Positions 55,791 through 64,000 of a stretch of DNA of 64,000 nt are shown here, piece after piece. Source of the stretch: an archaeon (GTDB taxonomy: Archaea > Thermoplasmatota > Thermoplasmata > Methanomassiliicoccales > Methanomethylophilaceae). Made by a program: the position numbers and the translations under genes. Within the stretch, counting starts at the first letter, position 1; every line of letters begins with the position of its first letter. The stretch covers positions 30,500 through 94,499 of the forward strand of contig JAKSHS010000002.1 in NCBI GenBank assembly GCA_024399275.1, written 5' to 3'. The notes beneath the pieces are model-generated. The model saw only the letters and a list, made by a program, of their open reading frames with translations. It had not been told where the DNA came from and did no database searches.

Positions 55791-57410
55791 ATGATCAAAA
55801 CACTGAGAGCAATTGCAGATGCTGTGATCAAAACAGTACATCTCATTCCAAGGGAAACAGACATTGGAAAGGAGATATGCATCGGTGCAGACGGAACACC
55901 AACATCTGAAATCGACAAAATAGCCGAGGACGCCGTTCTCAAATACATAAGTCTACACGACGTGCGCCTTAACGTCCTCAGCGAAGAAATCGGCTTCATC
56001 GATAACAAAGCAGACGAAACACTTATTCTTGATCCAATAGACGGATCATCTAACTCAAAGTCACATATTCCATTGTTTACAATTTCCATGGCTGTAGGAA
56101 AGAAATCACTCAACGACATTCACACGGCTTATATTAGAAATCTCGTCACTAATGATGAATATTTTGCGGAGAAACATAAAGGTGCATTTTTCAACGGAGA
56201 TAGAATTCACTCAAAAACACATTTTGAACCCGAAAAATCCTGCATGATGATTTATCTCGGCAGAGGTGCTAGTCAGCGTGCACATTTTTTGACAAAGAGA
56301 ATAAAATCAGTAAGAGAGTTAGGATGCTCATCGCTGGAAATGGTACTAGTCGCCATCGGAGTGTCTGATGGATATTTCGTAGACTCTGAAATACGTGACA
56401 GAGCGATTAGAATTGTAGACATAGCAGCAAGCACACTCATCCTCAGGGAATCGGGTGGAGAAGTATATGACTTAAATGGCGCAAAACTTGATATGCCATT
56501 TGACGTCTCCTACCGCTCCAACTTATTGGCTGTCGCCAATTCAGAAGTCTACACCTATATTTTAGGCGAAAGAAATCACTATAGTTCAAATCAAAAAATC
56601 CGATATGGGATATATGCCAACTTGACAATCCCCATATCACTCAACGTTGCAAGCAGAGTTATTAAATCTCTCGACCTCACAAAAGAAGATTATACAATAG
56701 AGGAAAACCTCGCTATTGCTATGGGGTTGAATGGTCTCTCTATCAATTCGATGAATGTTGACATAATGATAGTTATCGGTGGAGATGGAACAATTCTACG
56801 CGCACTTCAAAACACTAGTGCAACAATAATTGGCATTAATGCTGGGAAAATTGGGTTTTTAACTGAAATAGAACTCAATAACGTAGAAGAAGGAATAAAA
56901 AGGCTTGTTGAGGGAGACTATTCTATACAGAAAAGATTCAAGATATCTGTAGTATGCAACAATGAAATTATTGGGGAAGCACTAAACGATGTTGTTATTC
57001 ACAGCGATTCCATTACAAAAACTAGACGTTTTAAAATTCACATAAATGACTCTTTTATAACAGACATTCAGGCCGACGGAGTCCTATTTTCTACTCCTAC
57101 TGGATCTACATCATACGCAATGAGTTTAGGTGGTCCAATAATGGACCCAGAAGTAAACGCAGTGTTGATGGTTCCAATGGCAGCATTCAAATTCTCATCA
57201 AAACAAACAGTTATTCCAGCATCCAAGAAGATAACCATAGAGGCCATATCAAACGAAGAATATCTGTTAGTAATCGATGGACAAAAAGAATTCAAATTAC
57301 CTAGTGGCTCTAAAGTAGAACTAATGAAATCCGCCAAATCATCATCGTTTATAGTTTTCAATAAAGATTTTTACTCTCGCGTTAGGGAAAAACTAAAATG
57401 TTTCCTGTAA
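55791..57410 (+). CDS. Bifunctional phosphatase / NAD kinase fusion
   Basis: A 539-residue fusion. Residues 1-260 are an inositol monophosphatase/FBPase-like domain with LSEEIGF, ILDPIDGSSNSKSHIPLFT and the later metal-binding RDRAIRIVDIAAS; the last usually reads WDxAA, so the final motif is altered. Residues 265-539 are NAD kinase: VIGGDGTILRAL, NAGKIGFLTE, ADGVLFSTPTGSTSYAMSLGG. Similar fusions are known in methanogens, where the phosphatase domain acts on NADP+. Together they may set the NAD/NADP ratio. Confidence 0.92.
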   Translation: MIKTLRAIADAVIKTVHLIPRETDIGKEICIGADGTPTSEIDKIAEDAVLKYISLHDVRLNVLSEEIGFIDNKADETLILDPIDGSSNSKSHIPLFTISMAVGKKSLNDIHTAYIRNLVTNDEYFAEKHKGAFFNGDRIHSKTHFEPEKSCMMIYLGRGASQRAHFLTKRIKSVRELGCSSLEMVLVAIGVSDGYFVDSEIRDRAIRIVDIAASTLILRESGGEVYDLNGAKLDMPFDVSYRSNLLAVANSEVYTYILGERNHYSSNQKIRYGIYANLTIPISLNVASRVIKSLDLTKEDYTIEENLAIAMGLNGLSINSMNVDIMIVIGGDGTILRALQNTSATIIGINAGKIGFLTEIELNNVEEGIKRLVEGDYSIQKRFKISVVCNNEIIGEALNDVVIHSDSITKTRRFKIHINDSFITDIQADGVLFSTPTGSTSYAMSLGGPIMDPEVNAVLMVPMAAFKFSSKQTVIPASKKITIEAISNEEYLLVIDGQKEFKLPSGSKVELMKSAKSSSFIVFNKDFYSRVREKLKCFL

Positions 57411-57749
57411 CCCGCAACCCAAGAGTAGCATGATGTTGTGTTGTAAAACTCATATAACTTAACACATCAAGACATCCATTCTTTAATAGATGTTTAGTTC
57501 TACATCACAATAACACAGAGCGTAACTATTTCGCAAAATAGTAGGCCTCTAAAACTATCCAAGTAAACTTATCAACTATTTAGCCTACTTCAATCCCATA
57601 CTAAATCGGGTCGTTATTCAAACTAACTTTTCTACCAATAAATCATTAACCATTTTGCAGAACTTGAATAAAAGATCAATAAACGATTTTGTTGAAAACT
57701 ACTTTCATGTACAATATCTTTAAATCTACACATTTTATGCGACATGCAA
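57411..57749. other. Gene-free region before tRNA-Thr
   Basis: About 340 bases, C/A-rich. A small perfect hairpin, ACTATTT/AAATAGT around CGCA, lies at 57525-57542. TTTAAATC at 57719-57726 is the tRNA-Thr TATA box, 23 bases before the gene. Nothing else is recognised. Confidence 0.45.
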
Positions 57750-57821
57750 GCCGCTGTGGCTCAGTGGTAGAGCGTCTGATTCGTAATCAGATGGCCGGGA
57801 GTTCAAATCTCCCCAGCGGCT
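57750..57821 (+). tRNA. tRNA-Thr (anticodon CGT)
   Basis: A 72-nt class I tRNA. Acceptor arms GCCGCTG/CAGCGGC pair perfectly, the D-arm is GCTC/GAGC, the anticodon stem TCTGA/TCAGA holds the loop TTCGTAA (anticodon CGT, reading ACG), and the T-stem GGGAG/CTCCC closes TTCAAAT. Discriminator T. CCA is not encoded. No intron. Confidence 0.96.
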
Positions 57822-57963
57822 CCTACTTTTACAAATCACAATACGGACATCTTCATATTGTTAGAAGACTCAACCACCCAATTTAAGTTAAGTCATAACA
57901 AATTTTGAATTTTCGACGGATATTTCTCAGAATTTTTATTAATAATAAAAATAATGGCTCGGC

Positions 57964-58968
57964 ATGGACGTTGATAAAATCATTGAAAATGCATACTTTG
58001 GAAGAGAAATTACCAAAGAAGAATGCATTGAGATGTTGAATTTAGAAGACGCCTCCGCAGAAGCTTTTAAGATCAGAGCTGCTGCTACGAATATAGTTAG
58101 GAAAAGAAATGGAAACGCAGGATACATCTTTGCACAGATAGGCATATCCTGTATGCCTTGCGAGGGAAACTGCACATTTTGTTCTTTCGGAAAAGACCAC
58201 AGTACACTAAGAAAAACAAAATTAAGCGATGAAGATATAATCAAAAAGACCAAGGAATTAAGTTATGATGGGAAGTTATATGGCCTTTACTTAATGACTA
58301 TGCATGACTACGATATTGAATACTTCCTACACTGCGTTAAACTCGTTAAGTCAAATCTCAATGGCCCTACACAAATTTACTCTAATGTTGGCGATACATC
58401 CTATGATGGCTTCGTCAGAATGAAAGAATCTGGTGTTGATGGTGTTTATCATTGCTGGAGACTCGGTGAAGGCAAAGATACAAAACTTGACCCAGAACAA
58501 AGAAAACAAACAATTTTCAACGCAATAAAGGCCGGCTTAAAAGTTTTAGATGCGTTAGAGCCAATAGGGACGGAACACACACCAGAGGAAATGGCTGAAC
58601 ACATATTTTTTAGCAAGAAAATTAACACCTTTCAATGCGGTGCAATGGGGAGGGTTAATGTCCCTGGCACAGTCTTCGAAGGCCAGCCAGAAATAACGAA
58701 GCTTACTCTTTCCAAATATGAAGCTGCAATGACTCTAACATTTTCCTCGATGAAGAGAATGCCTATTATGGGCATTCATGAGCCCAATTTGCTTGGCTAC
58801 ATATCTGGGGCAAACATGATTACTGCAGAATCAGGTGTAAATCCAAGAGATACATCTCCTAATACAGAGACTAGTAGAGGCTTAAATATTATAAAGTGTA
58901 GGGAAATGCTCAAAATGGCTGGATTCACAAAATTGGCTCTTGGTGATGACACCTTAGTTAACATTTAA
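57964..58968 (+). CDS. Radical SAM protein of the biotin synthase-like group, substrate unknown
   Basis: A 334-residue single-domain radical SAM enzyme. The cluster motif is CEGNCTFC (CxxxCxxC), with an extra Cys three residues before it (CMPCEG). The rest follows the BioB/HydE/PylB/HmdB fold: GLYLMTMHDYDIEYFL, TQIYSNVGDT, GVDGVYHCWRLGEG, LDALEPIGTEHTPEEMAE and GANMITAESGVNPRD. It lacks the PylB cluster context, and no hydrogenase, biotin or pyrrolysine genes are nearby. ATTTTTAT-like promoter bases at 57932-57940 place the start at the ATG. The reaction cannot be named. Confidence 0.82.
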   Translation: MDVDKIIENAYFGREITKEECIEMLNLEDASAEAFKIRAAATNIVRKRNGNAGYIFAQIGISCMPCEGNCTFCSFGKDHSTLRKTKLSDEDIIKKTKELSYDGKLYGLYLMTMHDYDIEYFLHCVKLVKSNLNGPTQIYSNVGDTSYDGFVRMKESGVDGVYHCWRLGEGKDTKLDPEQRKQTIFNAIKAGLKVLDALEPIGTEHTPEEMAEHIFFSKKINTFQCGAMGRVNVPGTVFEGQPEITKLTLSKYEAAMTLTFSSMKRMPIMGIHEPNLLGYISGANMITAESGVNPRDTSPNTETSRGLNIIKCREMLKMAGFTKLALGDDTLVNI

Positions 58969-59454
58969 ACAGTAGAAATATGAAAATAAATTTTTTCGGG
59001 AGAGATTCAACTTACTGAATACCCACTCCAGATTATCCATCGCTGTAATCGAAAAACGTTCCAATAAAATCTTATTCTGAATCTTGTCACACCAGCTTAG
59101 CATACATTGAAAATACTATCATGGCAAATATTCGAAATGAAAACAACACACGATTTCATCATTCTGCCCCATGATATGCTGTTTCTCTCTATTCCCCCGA
59201 TAACATCCCTTATTAACGAAAATAAGTGAGCTACAGTACAATGAATTAACCGTTTTCTTACAAACCAAATGCAAAGCAATAATCTGATATAGTCCACATC
59301 TGCTCTAAAAACACTGTTAATCATTAGATTATCGATTATTCATTACCTCTTGCGAACAGTACGCCCATTTCTTTGTACATCCAATAAACAACAATGTCAG
59401 CGTGTGTAATATTATATAGAGAGCGTTATGAGGCCGGGAATAAGGAGCAGGTTA
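58969..59454. other. Long intergenic region before gyrB
   Basis: About 485 bases. TTATATAG at 59412-59419 is the gyrB TATA box. A minus-strand frame at 59097-59324 has no recognisable features and is not credited. No RNA gene is recognised; the length would allow supercoiling-sensitive control of gyrBA. Confidence 0.4.
59412..59419 (+). promoter_or_regulatory. TATA box of gyrBA
   Basis: TTATATAG predicts transcription from about 59442, downstream of an ATG at 59428 and before AGGAG at 59443-59447, so the ATG at 59455 is the start. Confidence 0.6.
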
Positions 59455-61380
59455 ATGTCAAATAAAAACACTGCAGAAAACAGTTACGGTGCGGCCGATA
59501 TTGTAGTTCTTGAAGGTCTTGAGGCGGTTAGAAAAAGACCAAGTATGTATGTCGGGAGTACGGACACAAGAGGCCTTCACCATCTTGTATATGAAGTTGT
59601 AGATAACAGTATCGATGAAGTAATGGCAGGTTATGCAAATCAAATTCATGTTAAAATTAACGCAGATGGTTCGTGTGTTGTTAAAGATAACGGAAGAGGT
59701 ATCCCTACAGGAATGCATGAAAAAGGCAAGTCTGCCTTAGAATTGGTTCTTACAGAACTTCACGCTGGAGGAAAATTTAATAAAAATAGTTATAAAGTTT
59801 CGGGAGGGCTACACGGAGTCGGTATATCTGTTGTAAACGGGCTCTCTACTGCATTAGAAGCAGTTGTTGAAAGGGATGGGCACATCTACAGACAAACATA
59901 CCACAAGGGCATTCCAGATGGGCCAGTCGAAATCATCGGAATCACTGACAAAACAGGAACAAAAATTACCTTTAATCCAGACCCTGAAATTTTTGAATCC
60001 ACTAATTTTGATTATGATACACTAAAAAACCGATTCCGTAATCAAGCATTTTTAAACAAACAAGTAACAATCAGTTTTGAAGATGAAAGATCTGGGAATG
60101 CAGAAACATTTCACTATGAAGGAGGAGTTTCTGAATTTGTGCAATATCTTAATAGAACGAAAACTCCTGTTCATCCAGTCCCAATTTATCTTAATGGACA
60201 ATACAAATACAAAGACGCAGACGGAGCAAACAGCATTGATATAAAAATCGCAATGCAATGGACTGAAGAATACTCAGAAAATATCGTCTCTTTTGTTAAT
60301 ACTATTAGTACGCCTGATGGAGGAACTCATCTTACTGGATTCAAAACAGCACTTACAAAATGTTTCAACGAATTTGCTAAGGATAAAGCGTACACCAAAG
60401 GGATAACACTTGAAGGGTCCGACATCCGCGAAGGCTTAACAGCAGTCATCAATATCAAAATTCCAGAACCTCAGTTCGAAGGTCAAACAAAATCAAAGCT
60501 TGGAAATAGTATCGCCCAGGTCGCTGTACTAAGCTTTGTAATGCCAAAACTTTCCGAATTCCTTTTGGAAAATCCTAAGATAGGTAACATAATTCTAAAA
60601 AAAGCTGTTAGCGCATTCACTGCGAGAGAAGCCGCCTGCAAAGCGAGAGAAGCCGCCAAAAGAAAAAGCGTTTTTGATTCTAATTCTCTCCCAGGAAAAC
60701 TCGCAGATTGTTCTGAGAAAGATCCATCCAAATGTGAACTATACATTGTAGAGGGGGACTCGGCAGGAGGTTCTGCAAAACAGGGGCGGGACAGGGTTTT
60801 TCAGGCAATATTGCCAATTCGTGGTAAAATTCTCAATGTCGAAAAGGTCAGAGTAGACAAAATTTTAGAATCAGAAGAAATTCGAAACCTTGCTATTGCC
60901 ATAGGTGGAGGTGTAGGACCCGAATTTGACGTCTCAAAGATACGCTATAACAACATCATTATCATGACCGATGCCGACGTTGACGGAGCGCACATTGGAA
61001 CATTGCTCTTGACCTTATTTTATAGACAAATGAAACCACTGATCGAAGAGGGTCATGTTTTTCTTGCAATGCCCCCCCTCTACAGAATTGCCAAAGGTAA
61101 AAAAGAAATATATGCCTATAACGACGCTGAGCTAGGCACAGCAATAAGTCAGTTAGGATCGGGTTGTAACATTAGCAGATATAAAGGTCTAGGAGAAATG
61201 AATCCTCATCAACTATGGGAGACTACTATGAATCCTTCCAAAAGACTTATGAAGAAGATCAAAATCACGGACGCACAACTAGCGGACTCGTTATTTTCTA
61301 TACTTATGGGAGATGCTGTTGAACCAAGAAGAGAATACATAGTAGAGCATGCCCACGAAGTAGTCAATTTGGATGTGTAA
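59455..61380 (+). CDS. gyrB: DNA gyrase subunit B
   Basis: The ATPase subunit of gyrase, 641 residues. It has the GHKL ATPase motifs ([44 protein letters not shown]), the transducer Lys in [12 protein letters not shown], and the Toprim motifs [16 protein letters not shown] and [11 protein letters not shown]. The subunit is of bacterial type, as in Thermoplasmata and many methanogens. The frame is open further up, but the promoter and AGGAG favour the ATG at 59455. It overlaps gyrA by eight bases. Confidence 0.97.
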   Translation: MSNKNTAENSYGAADIVVLEGLEAVRKRPSMYVGSTDTRGLHHLVYEVVDNSIDEVMAGYANQIHVKINADGSCVVKDNGRGIPTGMHEKGKSALELVLTELHAGGKFNKNSYKVSGGLHGVGISVVNGLSTALEAVVERDGHIYRQTYHKGIPDGPVEIIGITDKTGTKITFNPDPEIFESTNFDYDTLKNRFRNQAFLNKQVTISFEDERSGNAETFHYEGGVSEFVQYLNRTKTPVHPVPIYLNGQYKYKDADGANSIDIKIAMQWTEEYSENIVSFVNTISTPDGGTHLTGFKTALTKCFNEFAKDKAYTKGITLEGSDIREGLTAVINIKIPEPQFEGQTKSKLGNSIAQVAVLSFVMPKLSEFLLENPKIGNIILKKAVSAFTAREAACKAREAAKRKSVFDSNSLPGKLADCSEKDPSKCELYIVEGDSAGGSAKQGRDRVFQAILPIRGKILNVEKVRVDKILESEEIRNLAIAIGGGVGPEFDVSKIRYNNIIIMTDADVDGAHIGTLLLTLFYRQMKPLIEEGHVFLAMPPLYRIAKGKKEIYAYNDAELGTAISQLGSGCNISRYKGLGEMNPHQLWETTMNPSKRLMKKIKITDAQLADSLFSILMGDAVEPRREYIVEHAHEVVNLDV

Positions 61381-63835
61381 CATGACCAGTGATGAATTTA
61401 GCAATAATAATCTAACCAAAAACACACTTATTATCCGGCCAATAGAGACAGAAATGTCTCGTTCTTACATCGATTACTCAATGAGTGTCATCGTCGGACG
61501 TGCCCTTCCAGATGCAAGAGATGGATTGAAACCAGTTCATCGAAGAATCCTATACGCAATGAATGATTTGGGTGTTCCATATAACAGGCCTTACAAGAAA
61601 TCAGCAAGAATCGTTGGAGAAGTTCTTGGTAAATATCATCCACATGGAGATGTAGCAGCATATGACGCGATGGTCAGGTTAGCACAGCCTTTTTCACTCA
61701 GGTACCCTCTCATCGATGGTCAAGGCAATTTTGGCTCAGTTGATGGAGACCCTGCAGCAGCAATGCGTTACACAGAAGCTCGTCTTACGAAATTATCTTC
61801 AGATCTTCTGGCAGATATCGATAAGGATACCGTTAACTTTACAGATAATTTTGATGGATCACTCAAAGAACCTGTCGTACTGCCATCTAAATTTCCAAAT
61901 TTACTTGTAAACGGGTCTTCTGGCATTGCAGTTGGAATGGCAACAAACATGCCTCCACATAATATTTCAGAGGTAATTGACGCGATTGTATATGTGATAG
62001 ACAATCCAAACGCAGAAACAATTAACCTAATGCAATTTATTAAAGGACCAGATTTCCCCACAGGAGGTGTTGTCCATGGAATTGGCGGAATCATTGATGC
62101 TTACAGCACCGGACGTGGAAGAATTAAGATAAGATCAAAAACACACTTTGAAAGGAAATCCGAAAGAACAACAATAGTTGTAGATGAAATACCATACCAG
62201 GTCAATAAAGAAAAATTAATCATGCAGATTGCTGACTGTGTCAAAAATAAGGAAATTACTGGTGTGACCAATATCAATGACGAATCCGACAAGGATGGAA
62301 TGCGTATCGTCATAGAAATTCACAAAGACGCAATAGAAAGTGTAATCCTTGAAAATCTATTTAAGCACACACAAATGGAAGTGACTTTTGGCATTATCAA
62401 TTTGGCACTTGTTAATAATAAACCCGTCCTTCTTACGCTAAAGGAACTCATAAATCAATACATTGCACACAGAAAAGAAGTCATCACACGAAAGACAAAA
62501 TACGATCTCACTATTGCGAAAAAAAGATATCACACCCTTGAAGGCTTTACAGCAGCTATTAACAACATGGATTCAACCATTAATATCATTCGAGCTTCAG
62601 AAAATACAGATGAAGCTTCAGAGAAACTACAGACATTTCTTACAATAGACGCAGAACAGGCAAAATCTATTCTTGATCTCAAACTTCAAAAACTCACTGG
62701 TTTTGAAATTGGTAGCATTATCGAAGAACACAACAATCTAAAGAAATCAATGATCGACTTACAAAATATTCTTGACAACGAGGAAAGAATATACACAATC
62801 ATCAAAGAAGAATTGAAAGTGATGAAAGACATTTATGGAGATAATCGTCGTACTATAATCGATTCAAGTGAAGTTATTTCTAGTGAAGAAGATCTTATTC
62901 CGAGAAAAGACATTGTCATAACGCTAACTAATGATAACTACGTCAAAAGCATTCCATTAGAAACCTACAAGCAACAAAGACGCGGAGGCGTAGGCCTTAT
63001 CGGTATGCGAACTAAAGAAGATGACAACGTAGCCAATATGATTGTATCATCTACCCATGACTACATCATGTTCGTTACTAATTCAGGGAGAATGTACAGA
63101 ATCAAAGGATATAGAATTCCAGAAAGTAGCAGACAGTCCAAAGGAAGGCCAATTATTAACATAATTCCCAAACTCGAAGACAATGAGAGAGTCGTCAGTA
63201 TTATCTCTACCAAAGAATTTTCATGCGACAGAAGTCTTATATTCTGTACTAGTAAAGGAATCGTTAAAAAAACTACCCTCAACGCATATGGTAATATCCG
63301 GAGTCAAGGAATCAGAGCAATAAAACTTGATCCTGAGGACCGTCTTATTGGAATTGGAATTGCCAGCAAGAATGATGAAATTCTTATAGCGTCTCAAAAT
63401 GGTTTAGCTGCAAGATTCGACGAATCGGAAATAAGATCTTCTGGAAGAAGTACAATGGGTGTAAAAGGTATGACCCTAAGGGACAACGATACCGTCGTTG
63501 GAATGGCAATAGTAGCGCCTCAAGATATGATCCTAACCATATCGGAGAATGGATTCGGAAAAATTACAACAGTCAATAATTATCGTAAGACTCACCGTGG
63601 AAGCAAGGGGGTTATCACAATAAAAACAACCGGTAGAAATGGATACGTTGCCGCTATAAAAAAGGTTCAAGCGACAGACGAATTGATAATAACAAGTAAA
63701 CAAGGGAAAGTGATTCGAATAGAAGTCTCTGATATGCACGCAATCGGACGAAATACGGCAGGTGTAAGACTAATGAGAATGCACAACGACGATAAAATCA
63801 CAGCCGTCCAATCTGTGCAAGCACAGATGGAATAG
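61373..63835 (+). CDS. gyrA: DNA gyrase subunit A
   Basis: The DNA-cleaving subunit, 820 residues. Active-site Tyr is in [12 protein letters not shown], with the typical [20 protein letters not shown] near the start. The C-terminal beta-pinwheel begins with the GyrA box [12 protein letters not shown], the mark of a wrapping gyrase rather than topoisomerase IV. An ATG at 61382 is an equally possible start. It ends in TAG. Confidence 0.97.
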   Translation: MCNMTSDEFSNNNLTKNTLIIRPIETEMSRSYIDYSMSVIVGRALPDARDGLKPVHRRILYAMNDLGVPYNRPYKKSARIVGEVLGKYHPHGDVAAYDAMVRLAQPFSLRYPLIDGQGNFGSVDGDPAAAMRYTEARLTKLSSDLLADIDKDTVNFTDNFDGSLKEPVVLPSKFPNLLVNGSSGIAVGMATNMPPHNISEVIDAIVYVIDNPNAETINLMQFIKGPDFPTGGVVHGIGGIIDAYSTGRGRIKIRSKTHFERKSERTTIVVDEIPYQVNKEKLIMQIADCVKNKEITGVTNINDESDKDGMRIVIEIHKDAIESVILENLFKHTQMEVTFGIINLALVNNKPVLLTLKELINQYIAHRKEVITRKTKYDLTIAKKRYHTLEGFTAAINNMDSTINIIRASENTDEASEKLQTFLTIDAEQAKSILDLKLQKLTGFEIGSIIEEHNNLKKSMIDLQNILDNEERIYTIIKEELKVMKDIYGDNRRTIIDSSEVISSEEDLIPRKDIVITLTNDNYVKSIPLETYKQQRRGGVGLIGMRTKEDDNVANMIVSSTHDYIMFVTNSGRMYRIKGYRIPESSRQSKGRPIINIIPKLEDNERVVSIISTKEFSCDRSLIFCTSKGIVKKTTLNAYGNIRSQGIRAIKLDPEDRLIGIGIASKNDEILIASQNGLAARFDESEIRSSGRSTMGVKGMTLRDNDTVVGMAIVAPQDMILTISENGFGKITTVNNYRKTHRGSKGVITIKTTGRNGYVAAIKKVQATDELIITSKQGKVIRIEVSDMHAIGRNTAGVRLMRMHNDDKITAVQSVQAQME

Positions 63836-63916
63836 AGGTACTTAGTCTTCAGTCAAATCATTTTAAAACGTAAATCCTCCCAGGTAATAAACCATCACAA
63901 CTCCAGCAACCATTAA

Positions 63917-63924
63917 CTTTATAA
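63917..63924 (+). promoter_or_regulatory. TATA box of tRNA-Phe
   Basis: CTTTATAA, ending 27 bases before the tRNA start at 63951. Confidence 0.45.
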
Positions 63925-63950
63925 CAAGTCCCCTCTATCCGGAGGGCCGT

Positions 63951-64000
63951 GCCGTGGTAACTCAGTTGGGAGAGTGCAAGACTGAAGATCTTGAAGTCGC
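63951..64000 (+). tRNA. tRNA-Phe (anticodon GAA), cut by window end
   Basis: The first 50 bases of a tRNA: acceptor GCCGTGG, D-arm ACTC/GAGT, anticodon stem CAAGA/TCTTG around CTGAAGA (anticodon GAA), then GAAGTCGC. The T-arm lies beyond the right edge. Confidence 0.92.

Noticed and set aside
57689..57886. 65-codon frame across the tRNA-Thr gene
   Set aside because: The frame runs through a tRNA with complete secondary structure; it is a chance frame.
57964..58968. Radical SAM gene as PylB, which would support pyrrolysine use
   Set aside because: Its cluster motif region (CMPCEGNCTFC) does not match the PylB pattern as I know it, and no pylS, pylC, pylD or pylT is adjacent.
59097..59324. 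75-codon minus-strand frame upstream of gyrB
   Set aside because: No recognisable domain, no ribosome-binding site or TATA element at a useful distance, and it lies in what looks like a regulatory spacer. Not supported as a gene.
1..64000. Mobile elements, prophage, toxin-antitoxin or CRISPR arrays
   Set aside because: No transposase, integrase, restriction, toxin or spaced direct repeats were found on either strand; gene content is core throughout.

Overview
This is chromosomal DNA from a low-GC archaeon. The gene content is archaeal throughout: A-type ATP synthase, family B DNA polymerase, PolD small subunit, PriS/PriL primase, Orc1/Cdc6, TFB, Spt5, Gar1, EndA, Pus10, TiaS, CDC48 and ribosomal proteins such as L15e, L21e, L40e and LX. 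Many genes have a TATA box about 25 bases before a leaderless or short-leader start. A bacterial-type gyrB-gyrA pair together with PolD places it in Euryarchaeota, most likely Thermoplasmata, perhaps near Methanomassiliicoccales. The lineage is inferred from gene content, not measured. No insertion sequences, prophage, CRISPR arrays or obvious foreign islands are visible.

Layout. 0-11.6 kb: partial ABCE1, topoisomerase I, a zinc-ribbon reading frame with an internal UAG, enolase with an inactive receiver-like protein, L40e, tRNA-Leu(CAG), a THUMP/ThiI-like protein without its PP-loop, L15e, DNA polymerase B and a YchF-like GTPase. 11.8-16.8 kb: a ribosome-biogenesis operon (eIF1A, RIO1, KH protein, Pus10, L21e, RpoF, DUF655, KsgA). 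16.9-20.4 kb: PriL, AK6 kinase, phosphopantothenate synthetase and TrmJ. 20.5-24.4 kb: P1-P0-L1 and L11-Spt5-SecE. 24.5-35.6 kb: UPF0147, GMP synthase, PurE, Gar1-TFB, EndA, CDC48, a COG1395 regulator, a TIM-barrel protein and PolD small subunit. 35.7-44.1 kb: the complete A-ATP synthase operon H-I-K-E-C-F-A-B-D, followed by a tightly coupled 48-residue membrane protein too short for routine gene calling.

44.2-52.3 kb: dCMP deaminase, then Orc1/Cdc6 flanked by two perfect 26-bp inverted repeats that look like origin recognition boxes, then thiolase, TiaS, FtsY, prefoldin alpha, LX and PriS. The plus strand changes from G/T-rich to C/A-rich across Cdc6, so this is the best candidate for a replication origin. 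52.4-64 kb: plus-strand genes for a TatD-like hydrolase, a degenerate metallo-beta-lactamase-fold protein, HtpX, a phosphatase-like protein lacking its catalytic Cys and Arg, a phosphatase/NAD kinase fusion, tRNA-Thr(CGT), a radical SAM protein, gyrB-gyrA and the start of tRNA-Phe(GAA).

Most of the window is core replication, transcription, translation and energy machinery. The points worth following up are the in-frame UAG gene (2980-3480), the origin with its reversed strand skew, the extra N-terminal domain on Spt5, the small membrane protein attached to the ATP synthase operon, and four proteins whose folds are recognisable but whose catalytic residues are gone.
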